A DNA stretch of 64,000 bases from Streptomyces griseoruber (GTDB lineage Bacteria; Actinomycetota; Actinomycetes; Streptomycetales; Streptomycetaceae), in assembly GCF_001514205.1 (NCBI RefSeq), contig NZ_KQ948773.1:1-64000 (forward strand). Direction: 5' to 3'. Both the position numbers and the translations under genes were made by a program. A model generated the notes under the pieces. The model was not told the origin of the DNA. It ran no database searches and saw only the letters and a program-made list of their open reading frames with translations. Positions 57,286 through 64,000 of this stretch are shown here, piece after piece. Position 1 is the first letter of the stretch, and each line of letters opens with the position of its first letter.

Positions 57286-58482
57286 TCAGCTGTCGGAACC
57301 GCCGGCCCGCAGGGTCGCGAGGTCGGACTTGACGGTGTTGATCGGGATGGCGAAGCCGAGGCCGACGCTGCCGGCGTCCGAGGAGGAGGACGAGGACGCG
57401 GAGTACATCGCGGAGTTGATGCCGATGATGTTGCCGCTCGCGTCGATGAGCGCGCCGCCGGAGTTGCCGGGGTTGAGGGAGGCGTCCGTCTGGAGCGCCT
57501 TGTAGGTGGTGGTCGAGGTGCCGGTGTCGCCGTTGAACTGCTGGCCGCCGAACTCGAACGGCCACCCGCCGCTGCCGCCCTGCTGTTGCTGTTGCTGCTG
57601 GCTCTCGTCCGTCGAGACCGTCACATCGCGGTTCAGGGCCGAGACGATGCCACTGGTCACCGTGCCGGTGAGGCCCTCGGGGGAGCCGATCGCCACGACC
57701 TCGTCGCCGACCTGGACACCGTCGGAGTTGCCGAGGGTCGCCGCCTTCAGACCGGAGGCGTTCTCCAGCTTGATCAGCGCGAGGTCCTTCTTGCTGTCGG
57801 TGCCGACGACCTTCGCGGTGTAGCTCTTGCCGTCGCTGGTCGTCACCTTGATCGAGGAGGCGCCCGAGATGACGTGGTTGTTGGTGATGATCTCGCCGTC
57901 GCTGGTGATGATCACACCGGAGCCGGTGGAGGAGCCGTTGCTGAGGGTGGCGTTGATCTCGACGACGCTCGGGCTGACCGCGGCGGCGATCGAGGCGACG
58001 TCACCGGTCTTGCTGGACGGCACCACGCTGGTCGTGGTGGAGGAGGAGACCACCTGGTCCTTGCCGGTCAGCTCCTGTATCCCGTACGCCGTGCCGCCTC
58101 CGATGGCCGCGGCGACGATCGCCACGGCGGCGAGCAGGGCCAGCGGGCCGCGGGTGCGCTTCTTCTTGGGCTCCGGGGCTCCGGGCTCGGCCGCCACGGG
58201 GGTGAGGAGAGCGGTTCCGCCGCCGTTGCCGTCCCCGCCGGCCGGCGCGGCCTGCGTCTGCCACACCGCGGTGGGCTCGACCACCGGCTGCTGGTACGGC
58301 CCCTGCTGCACGGCCTGCTGCATCGTCTGCTGCGGGGCCTGCTGCGCGGTCTGCTGTACCGGCTGGTACGCCGGCGGGGGCGGCCACTCCGGGTTGACGG
58401 GGGAGGAAGCGTGCTGCTGGGCGCCCTGGTGAGGGGTGTCGAAGTTCTCGTACTCGCCGCTGCGGCGGAAGCTCTCGGTCAT
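57286..58482 (-). CDS. Membrane-anchored HtrA/DegP-like serine protease without PDZ domain
   Basis: A 398-residue protease. The cytoplasmic N-terminus (about 110 residues) is Gln/Pro-rich; one membrane helix follows (about 112-134). The trypsin-like domain has His in ITNNHVISG, Asp in KKDLALIKL and Ser in NPGNSGGAL. The chain ends soon after GLGFAIPINTVKSDL, where HtrA proteins usually continue into a PDZ domain, so substrate control must differ. A Gln-run loop (ESQQQQQQQGG) interrupts the protease fold. It probably degrades or senses misfolded proteins outside the membrane. Confidence 0.93.
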   Translation of the reverse strand: MTESFRRSGEYENFDTPHQGAQQHASSPVNPEWPPPPAYQPVQQTAQQAPQQTMQQAVQQGPYQQPVVEPTAVWQTQAAPAGGDGNGGGTALLTPVAAEPGAPEPKKKRTRGPLALLAAVAIVAAAIGGGTAYGIQELTGKDQVVSSSTTTSVVPSSKTGDVASIAAAVSPSVVEINATLSNGSSTGSGVIITSDGEIITNNHVISGASSIKVTTSDGKSYTAKVVGTDSKKDLALIKLENASGLKAATLGNSDGVQVGDEVVAIGSPEGLTGTVTSGIVSALNRDVTVSTDESQQQQQQQGGSGGWPFEFGGQQFNGDTGTSTTTYKALQTDASLNPGNSGGALIDASGNIIGINSAMYSASSSSSSDAGSVGLGFAIPINTVKSDLATLRAGGSDS

Positions 58483-58501
58483 GGAAAGAAGCTTGTCCCG
58501 T

Positions 58502-58534
58502 GACCATGAGAGCTCCCTGAGTGCTCCCTGAGAA
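58502..58534 (-). promoter_or_regulatory. 11-bp direct repeats upstream of the HtrA-like gene
   Basis: On the minus strand three consecutive 11-mers: TTCTCAGGGAG, CACTCAGGGAG and CTCTCATGGTC, 20-52 bases before the protease start. OmpR-type regulators bind such one-turn direct repeats, and the MprA-like regulator is encoded next door. Confidence 0.6.
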
Positions 58535-58587
58535 CGCCGCCAGAACCTCGTATGCCCGATATAAAGCCGGAACAGGCAACGGGCCCG

Positions 58588-58607
58588 GGTCTCTCAGAGA
58601 CCTCTCA
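58588..58607. promoter_or_regulatory. Palindrome and TCTCA repeat upstream of the HtrA-like gene
   Basis: A 15-base palindrome (GGTCTCT-C-AGAGACC) is followed by CTCTCATG; the two TCTCA cores (58592 and 58603) are 11 bases apart on the plus strand. This may be a second regulator site or the end of the LacI-type gene's transcript. Confidence 0.45.
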
Positions 58608-58624
58608 TGCGACGTCTCGTGCGG

Positions 58625-59647
58625 TCAGGCGCAGCCGCAGGAGCGGCGGGTCACCAGGCGGGACGGGAACTGCTTGAGGCGTTCCCGGCGGGAGCCCGCG
58701 ATCCGTACCCCGTCGTCCAGGACCAGGTCCACCGCCGCGCGGGCCATCGCCGAGCGGTCCGATGCGATCGTTGTCATGGGCGGGTCAGCGAGGGCGGCTT
58801 CCTTGATGTCGTCGAAGCCGATGACGGCCAGCTCGCCCGGTACGTCGATGCGCAGCTCGCGGGCCGCGCGCAGCAGGCCGATCGCCTGGTCGTCGGTGGA
58901 GCAGAAGATCGCGGGCGGCCGGTCGGGGCCGGAGAGCAGGTCGAGGGCGACGCGATAGGCGTCGTAGCGGTTGTACGGCGCCTCGAAGAGCCGGCCCTCG
59001 GTGCTGAGCCCGGCCTCGGCCATGGCCTGCCGCCAGCCCTCGACGTGGTCGGAGACCGGGTCGCCGACGGAGGGGGTCTCGGCGGTGCCGCCCATACAGG
59101 CGACGTAGGCGCAGCCGTGCTCCAGCAGGTGGCGGACGGCGAGCCGGGCGCCGCCCAGGTCGTCGGTGACGACGGCGACGTCGTCGATGGCCTCGGGCCG
59201 CTCGTGCAGCAGCACCACCCGGGCGTCCCAGGCCTCGATCTCGGCGGCGGCCAGGTCGTTGAGCGCGTGGCTGACGAGGATCAGGCCGGAGACCCGCATC
59301 CCGAGGAACGCCCGCAGATAGTGGACCTCGCGCTCGGCGACGTAGTCGGTGTTGCCGACGAGGACCATCTTCCCGCGTTCGGAGGCGGCCTGCTCGACCG
59401 CGTGCGCCATCTCGCCGAAGAAGGGCTGACGGGCGTCCGGGATGATCAGGCCTATGAGATCCGTGCGCCGGGACGCCATCGCCTGGGCGACCCGGTCGGG
59501 CCGGTACCCCAGTTCCTTGATCGCGGCGAGGACGCGCTCGCGCGTTGCCGGGGCGACCGGCCGGGGTCCGTTGTTGATGACGTAGCTGACGACGGCGGTG
59601 GAGGTCCCCGCCAGTCGTGCAACGTCGTCCCGAGTCACCTTGGCCAC
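58625..59647 (-). CDS. LacI family transcriptional regulator
   Basis: A 340-residue regulator: N-terminal helix-turn-helix [20 protein letters not shown] with hinge region, then a periplasmic-binding-like effector domain with [20 protein letters not shown] and [20 protein letters not shown]. The effector, probably a sugar, is unknown; no sugar gene is adjacent. It lies between glnR and the protease gene on the same strand. A pair of Cys ends the chain (RRSCGCA). Confidence 0.92.
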   Translation of the reverse strand: MAKVTRDDVARLAGTSTAVVSYVINNGPRPVAPATRERVLAAIKELGYRPDRVAQAMASRRTDLIGLIIPDARQPFFGEMAHAVEQAASERGKMVLVGNTDYVAEREVHYLRAFLGMRVSGLILVSHALNDLAAAEIEAWDARVVLLHERPEAIDDVAVVTDDLGGARLAVRHLLEHGCAYVACMGGTAETPSVGDPVSDHVEGWRQAMAEAGLSTEGRLFEAPYNRYDAYRVALDLLSGPDRPPAIFCSTDDQAIGLLRAARELRIDVPGELAVIGFDDIKEAALADPPMTTIASDRSAMARAAVDLVLDDGVRIAGSRRERLKQFPSRLVTRRSCGCA

Positions 59648-59773
59648 GCGCGGAGTCTACGCGGATGGACCCGCTCTGGGCAGGGCGTACGTCACGTCCC
59701 TGTGCGGAAGCAATGCCTCCGCCGAGCGGATCCCGGCCGGTACCGGTGGGTAACCGAGAGGTACCGGCGAGTA

Positions 59774-60553
59774 CTACGCGTCCGCCGCGACCTCTTCGGC
59801 GCCCACGGCGACCGCGTTGTCCGAATCCTCCGCGTTTACCCGCCCGGCCTTGGCCTTCGCGTCGTCACTGCCGCGCTCCGCCTTCTCAGGCGTAACGAAT
59901 CGATAACCCACGTTCCGGACGGTGCCGATCAGCGACTCGTGCTCCGGGCCGAGCTTGGCGCGCAGCCGTCGTACGTGCACATCGACGGTACGGGTGCCGC
60001 CGAAGTAGTCGTAGCCCCACACCTCCTGGAGGAGCTGTGCGCGGGTGAACACCCGGCCGGGGTGCTGGGCCAGGTATTTCAGCAGCTCGAACTCCTTGAA
60101 GGTGAGGTCGAGGACCCGGCCCTTCAGCTTCGCGCTGTACGTCGCCTCGTCCACCGACAGATCGCCGTTGCGGATCTCCATCGGGGAGTCGTCGTTGACG
60201 ATCTGCTGCCGGCCCATGGCGAGCCGCAGCCGCGCCTCCACCTCCGCCGGACCGGCGGTGTCGAGGAGGACGTCGTCGATGCCCCAGTCGGCGGTGACGG
60301 CGGCCAGGCCGCCCTCGGTGACGACGAGGATCAGCGGACAGCCGGGGCCGGTCGAGCGCAGCAGCTGGCACAGGCTGCGCACCTGCGGGAGGTCGCGGCG
60401 GCCGTCGATCAGGATGACGTCGGCACCTGGGGTGTCGACGAGTGCGGGTCCTTCCGCCGGAGCGACGCGCACGTTGTGCAGCAGCAGGCCGAGGGCGGGC
60501 AGCACCTCGGTCGACGGCTGGAGGGCATTGGTCAGGAGCAGCAGAGAACTCAT
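59774..60553 (-). CDS. glnR: Global nitrogen regulator GlnR
   Basis: A 259-residue OmpR-type orphan regulator. The N-terminus [20 protein letters not shown], the atypical receiver with Asp50 in [12 protein letters not shown], and the winged helix ([20 protein letters not shown]) match Streptomyces GlnR. It controls glutamine synthetase, ammonium uptake and nitrate assimilation genes. It has no partner kinase. GGAGGA precedes the ATG. The tail is Asp/Glu/Ala-rich and varies between species. Confidence 0.96.
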   Translation of the reverse strand: MSSLLLLTNALQPSTEVLPALGLLLHNVRVAPAEGPALVDTPGADVILIDGRRDLPQVRSLCQLLRSTGPGCPLILVVTEGGLAAVTADWGIDDVLLDTAGPAEVEARLRLAMGRQQIVNDDSPMEIRNGDLSVDEATYSAKLKGRVLDLTFKEFELLKYLAQHPGRVFTRAQLLQEVWGYDYFGGTRTVDVHVRRLRAKLGPEHESLIGTVRNVGYRFVTPEKAERGSDDAKAKAGRVNAEDSDNAVAVGAEEVAADA

Positions 60554-60590
60554 ATGTCTGGTTCCTCCTCGGTCCCTGCGAGGACGTTTG

Positions 60591-60614
60591 CGGCACTACG
60601 GCACTACGGCACTG
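60591..60614. repeat. 8-bp tandem repeat upstream of glnR
   Basis: Three copies of CGGCACTA/G (60591-60598, 60599-60606, 60607-60614), 38-61 bases before the glnR start, so in its 5' leader or promoter. Confidence 0.85.
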
Positions 60615-60742
60615 CACGTTCCCGAAGGCCCCGTACACCTGCGGTCACCTGGAGTTTCCCGCTTCGTATACAACGCTTCCGAAAGCACAAAAGGACCCGG
60701 GGGCTACGCTGCCCGAGTCCTCTGCCCAGCAGAATAGCCCAC

Positions 60743-61579
60743 ATGAGCAACAGCCGGGCAGGTCATGTGGCGCGTTCCACCGTTCGTCCGAACTGCGAGA
60801 CGGGCACCCGCACACCTTTGCGGACGTTTCTGCCCACTGTCGACGGGATTCCGATCGATTCCGTATACAACCCGGGTGCGGTCGTATACGACGGTTCGCC
60901 GCCATCCACCGTTCACCCGGTGTTCGTGATCGCGCACGGGTTCACCGGCGACGCCGACCGCCCCCATGTCCGCCGGGTCGCGGAGGCCTTCGCGCGGCAC
61001 GGGGCCGTCGTCACCTTCTCCTTCCGGGGCCACGGACGGTCCGGCGGGCGCTCGACGGTCGGCGACAAGGAGGTCCTCGACCTGGAGGCCGCCGTCGCCT
61101 GGGCCCGCTCGCTCGGACACCCGCGCGTGGTGACCGTCGGCTTCTCGATGGGCGGCTCGGTCGTGCTCCGGCACGCGGCCCTGCACCGGGGCGTGGACGC
61201 CGTCGTCTCCGTCAGCGCGCCCGCCCGCTGGTACTACCGGGGCACCGTCCCGATGCGCAGGGTGCACTGGCTGATCACCCGCCCCGAGGGCCGGCTGCTC
61301 GGCCGCTGGGGCTTCCGCACCCGTATCCATCACCGCGACTGGGACCCCGTCCCCCTCTCCCCGACCGAGTCGGTCCCGAGGATCGCGCCCGCCCCGCTGC
61401 TGATCGTCCACGGCGACCGCGACGGCTACTTCCCCCTCGACCACCCCCGGATGCTCGCCGCGGCGGCGGGCGAGCACGGCGAACTCTGGCTGGAACCCGG
61501 CATGGGTCATGCCGAGCACGCGGCCGACGACGCCCTGCTGGCCCGGATCGGGGACTGGGCGGTGGCCCGGGCGGGCTAG
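60743..61579 (+). CDS. Alpha/beta hydrolase
   Basis: A 278-residue alpha/beta hydrolase: oxyanion region IAHGFTGDAD, nucleophile in VGFSMGGSV, acid in HGDRDGYF and His in GMGHAEHA complete a catalytic triad. It has no signal peptide, so it should be cytoplasmic; substrate unknown. The ATG at 60743 lacks a good Shine-Dalgarno and may be a leaderless or weak start. Divergent from glnR across 189 bases. Confidence 0.9.
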   Translation: MSNSRAGHVARSTVRPNCETGTRTPLRTFLPTVDGIPIDSVYNPGAVVYDGSPPSTVHPVFVIAHGFTGDADRPHVRRVAEAFARHGAVVTFSFRGHGRSGGRSTVGDKEVLDLEAAVAWARSLGHPRVVTVGFSMGGSVVLRHAALHRGVDAVVSVSAPARWYYRGTVPMRRVHWLITRPEGRLLGRWGFRTRIHHRDWDPVPLSPTESVPRIAPAPLLIVHGDRDGYFPLDHPRMLAAAAGEHGELWLEPGMGHAEHAADDALLARIGDWAVARAG

Positions 61580-61638
61580 CCTGAACCCTGTCGAAGAACG
61601 GAAGATCCGAGAGACGAACCGATCCGAGAAGGAACGCG

Positions 61639-61893
61639 ATGCCCAAGGTCACCGTGCGCTACTGGGCGGCCGCCAAGGCCGCGGCCGGGATCGACGAGGA
61701 GCCGTACGACGCGGACACCCTCGCCGAGGCCCTCGATGCCGCGCGTGCGCGACACCCCGGCGAACTCACGCGTGTGCTGCGGCGATGCTCGTTCCTGATC
61801 GACGGTGACCCCGTGGGCACCCGCGCACATGAGACGGTACGGCTGGCCGACGGCGGCACGGTCGAGGTGCTCCCGCCGTTCGCAGGAGGGTGA
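61639..61893 (+). CDS. MoaD/ThiS family sulfur-carrier protein
   Basis: An 84-residue ubiquitin-fold protein ending in Gly-Gly (LPPFAGG), the site that is thiocarboxylated. It resembles MoaD more than ThiS (VTVRYWAAAKAAAG and TVEVLPPFAGG), so it may supply sulfur for molybdopterin synthesis. No moaE or E1-like gene is nearby. Its stop lies two bases before the next gene's start. Confidence 0.9.
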   Translation: MPKVTVRYWAAAKAAAGIDEEPYDADTLAEALDAARARHPGELTRVLRRCSFLIDGDPVGTRAHETVRLADGGTVEVLPPFAGG

Positions 61894-61895
61894 GG

Positions 61896-63008
61896 ATGAC
61901 CGACCAGCAGCCGTATCAGCAGTACCAGGGGTACCAGGGGTACGACCAGCAGAACTGGCCCGCACAGCAGCAGGGACACGACGACCCGCAGGCGCACCTT
62001 CAGTACACCCAGCAGTGGCAGGGGCAGACCTGGGAGACCAGCGTCCAGCCACCGGTCACCGCGGACCCGGCCCACATGCCGGCGCAGGGGTACGAGGGCG
62101 GGTACGCGGCGCCCGCCGTCGCCGGGGCTGCCGTGGACCCGGGCCCCTTGGGTCACCCGGGTCACCCGGGCCACCCGGACCAGGCCGGTGCGCCCGCCCG
62201 GACGGAGGCGGCCGCGGCCTACGGCCCCGCCACCCTCGCCGGCAACTCCCGGGTCACCGACGCCCAGCGGGCCCGGCTCGAAGGGCGTTCGCCGATCATC
62301 GAGCCCGGGATGCAGCCCGCCGCGCTCACCGCGCTGCTGGGGCTGCTGCTGTCCGGCGCGGCGGCCGTGGGGACGTACGCCCTGCTGGTGCCGCTCGTCG
62401 TGCTCCAGGCCGTGACGGCGGCCGGCTGGTTCCGGCTGAACGGCATGTGGCCGGCCCGGCAGGGCATCGCGCTCGCCTTCCTCGGCGCGCTGGTCTCGGA
62501 CGTGGCGCTGCTCGCCGCCGGCCGGGAGAACGCGCCCGCCGCGATCCTCGGCACCCTGGGCGTGTGGGTGCTGCTCTGCCTGGTCCTCCAGCTTCGTTCG
62601 CACGCCGACCCCGACGAGCGGATGTACGGCCTGATGGCGACCGTCGTCTCCGCCGCGCTGGCGATCCTCGCGACCGGGCACCTCGGCGCGGACCCGGAGG
62701 CGGTGACCGTGGGTACCGCGGCCGTCGCGGTCGCCGTCCTGGCCCGCGCGCTGCCGCTGCCGACCCCGGCCTCCGTCGTCGTGTCGCTGCTCGCCGCCGC
62801 CGGCGCGGGCATCGCGGTCGGCGGGATGACCGGAATGGGCGCGCAGGGCGCGCTGCTCGGCGCGGGCGCCGCGGCGTGCGCCCTGATCGGTCACCGGGTC
62901 GCGAGCTACGACTACCCCTCCCGCTTCGTCCACTTCACGGCGGGCGTGGCCCTGCCCCTCGCGGCCGCCGCACCCGCGGTGTATGTGCTGGGGCGGGTGC
63001 TCGGCTAG
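61896..63008 (+). CDS. Polytopic membrane protein with Gln-rich N-terminus
   Basis: A 370-residue protein: residues 1-120 are disordered and rich in Gln, Tyr, Pro and Gly (QQYQGYQGYDQQNW), followed by about eight to nine membrane helices. No transport or enzyme motif is recognised; it is conserved in Streptomyces by my recollection of this region. AGGAGG precedes the ATG at 61896 and lies too close to a GTG at 61890, which settles the start. Coupled to the MoaD-like gene. Confidence 0.8.
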   Translation: MTDQQPYQQYQGYQGYDQQNWPAQQQGHDDPQAHLQYTQQWQGQTWETSVQPPVTADPAHMPAQGYEGGYAAPAVAGAAVDPGPLGHPGHPGHPDQAGAPARTEAAAAYGPATLAGNSRVTDAQRARLEGRSPIIEPGMQPAALTALLGLLLSGAAAVGTYALLVPLVVLQAVTAAGWFRLNGMWPARQGIALAFLGALVSDVALLAAGRENAPAAILGTLGVWVLLCLVLQLRSHADPDERMYGLMATVVSAALAILATGHLGADPEAVTVGTAAVAVAVLARALPLPTPASVVVSLLAAAGAGIAVGGMTGMGAQGALLGAGAAACALIGHRVASYDYPSRFVHFTAGVALPLAAAAPAVYVLGRVLG

Positions 63009-63163
63009 CGTTCCAGCGGGCCCGGGCGGGCTCTGTCACAGCTGATCGACAATTCCCCGGGGGTCCTTGCCCCCGGGGTTACGGTGGTCGGCGAGCCAAG
63101 CGAAAGTGCACACAGGGCAGACAGAGCAGACCGACCGTCAGGCCATCCGGGGGATCAACGGCA

Positions 63164-63901
63164 ATGCGCGCGCTTCGAATACTGCTGATCATCGTCGTGG
63201 TCCTGGGGGGCCTCTTCGTCCTCGCGGACCGTCTCGCCGTCCACTTCGCCGAGGGCGAGGTCGCGGACAAGCTGAAGACCACCGAGGGCCTCACCACCAC
63301 CCCCGACGTGTCCATCAGGGGCTTCCCCTTCCTCACCCAGATGGCCGGCGGCTCGCTGGACGACGTCGAGGTCGGCATCAAGGACTACGAGGCGGACACC
63401 GGCGTCAACGGGCAGAGCCTCCGCATCGACGACCTCCGGGCCGACATGAAGGGCGTCGAGTTCTCCGGCGACTACAGCTCCGCCACCGCCACCACGGCCT
63501 CCGGTACGGCGACCGTCGCCTACGACGAGCTGCTGAAGACCGCCAAGTCCGAGGAGACCCGGGTCGCGCCCGGACTCACCGCCGAGGTCGTCGGCCTCTC
63601 CGACGGCGGCGACGGCAAGATCAAGGTCACCGTCGAGGCGACCGTCCTGGGCGTGAAGCTCAAGGAGCCCGTCTCCGTGCTGAGCACGGTCAGCGTCGAG
63701 GGCGACACCGTCCGGGTGCACGCCGACTCGCTTCCCGACTTCCGCGGGGTGACGGCCGCCGAGAACGAGGTCCGCTCCGTCACCGACTTCCAGCAGAAGA
63801 TCGAGGGGCTGCCCGGCGGCATCCGGCTCGACAAGGTGCAGGCGGGGAAGAACGGTGTGGAGATCACGGTGAAGGGTTCGAACGTCCGGCTCGCCGGGTA
63901 G
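63164..63901 (+). CDS. DUF2993 (LmeA-like) exported protein
   Basis: A 245-residue protein with an N-terminal signal anchor (ALRILLIIVVVLGGLFVLAD) and a DUF2993 domain: GFPFLTQMAGGSLDDVEVGI and the closing beta strands VQAGKNGVEITVKGSNVRLA. DUF2993 proteins such as LmeA bind lipids and help build cell-envelope glycolipids in mycobacteria; the role in Streptomyces is not established. The ATG at 63164 has GGGGGA upstream. The remaining 99 bases of the window hold no gene. Confidence 0.88.
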   Translation: MRALRILLIIVVVLGGLFVLADRLAVHFAEGEVADKLKTTEGLTTTPDVSIRGFPFLTQMAGGSLDDVEVGIKDYEADTGVNGQSLRIDDLRADMKGVEFSGDYSSATATTASGTATVAYDELLKTAKSEETRVAPGLTAEVVGLSDGGDGKIKVTVEATVLGVKLKEPVSVLSTVSVEGDTVRVHADSLPDFRGVTAAENEVRSVTDFQQKIEGLPGGIRLDKVQAGKNGVEITVKGSNVRLAG

Positions 63902-64000
63902 GACCCCCTGGCGCCGGCCCCGGCGACATCCAGGACATTCGGACGGCCGACGTCCGACAGGCGAGACGCCGCCGTCCGAACCGTAGATGTGACGACGGAT

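Noticed and set aside
58607-61579. A 990-codon plus-strand frame ending in the alpha/beta hydrolase
   Set aside because: Only the last 278 codons (from 60743) form a real protein; the rest is antisense to the LacI regulator and glnR.
61805-63901. A 698-codon frame ending in the DUF2993 protein
   Set aside because: The upstream part is a shadow of the MoaD-like and membrane-protein genes; the real start is at 63164.

Overview
The window is a high-GC stretch of actinobacterial chromosome, almost certainly from a Streptomyces. Coding strands show strong G/C at codon third positions. The gene set points the same way: glnR, mycothiol synthase mshD, a CsoR sensor, two WhiJ-type loci (XRE/DUF5753 + DUF397 + ATP-binding partner), pstSCAB, ppk with a CHAD gene, and a VirB-like cmd cluster. 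From memory the gene order matches the S. coelicolor SCO4125-SCO4162 neighbourhood with insertions; I could not run an alignment. I see no rRNA or tRNA gene, CRISPR array, transposase, integrase or relaxase.

Layout. 0-7.8 kb: a GNAT acetyltransferase, then a six-gene minus-strand operon resembling a stripped type IV secretion/conjugation core (pilin-like, VirB8-like, VirB6-like, VirB3/B4-like, VirB4-like and VirD4-like proteins). It corresponds to cmdABCDEF, linked in S. coelicolor to sporulation and antibiotic control. 8-18.8 kb: an accessory block lying between this operon and its likely VirB1-like partner. It holds a secreted S53 (sedolisin) protease, a small secreted Tyr/Lys-rich protein with a three-gene ABC system, a WhiJ-type locus, a Uma2 nuclease-fold protein, a trypsin-like protease and a membrane Ser/Thr kinase. 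18.9-24.3 kb: an SLT/NlpC-P60 wall hydrolase, PAP2 phosphatase, Tat-exported FAD oxidase, a lipoprotein and CsoR with a clear operator.

24.5-34.9 kb is a phosphate region: DUF47 regulator + Pit transporter, convergent pstSCAB (PHO boxes before pstS, a hairpin between pstS and pstC), a Nudix hydrolase, a CHAD protein and polyphosphate kinase. 35.2-42.9 kb has two divergent ABC units: a YtrA-type GntR/ATPase/permease operon with a near-perfect operator, and an ECF sigma/small ORF/zinc-finger anti-sigma/ATPase/permease operon with repeated Shine-Dalgarno sequences. 43-48.4 kb: mshD, a secreted 5'-nucleotidase, two paralogous tiny basic peptides and an ABC exporter. 48.4-54.7 kb: an orphan OmpR-type regulator, a pectate lyase-pectinesterase fusion, a VapBC-like pair, small conserved proteins and a second WhiJ-type locus with gene debris. 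54.7-64 kb: an MprAB-like two-component system beside an HtrA-like protease, a LacI regulator, glnR, an alpha/beta hydrolase, a MoaD/ThiS protein, a membrane protein and a DUF2993 protein.

How parts work together: Pit (low affinity), Pst (high affinity), PPK/CHAD (polyphosphate) and the secreted 5'-nucleotidase form a phosphate acquisition and storage group next to glnR, the nitrogen regulator. The MprAB-like pair and HtrA protease form an envelope-stress module, with 11-bp direct repeats before the protease that look like a response-regulator site. The best candidates for undescribed biology are the MSFHKI peptide pair with its ABC exporter (46.1-48.4 kb), the secreted protein/ABC unit at 10.3-13.5 kb and its architectural twin at 39.7-42.9 kb, and the T4SS-like cmd operon whose VirD4-like protein lacks a P-loop.
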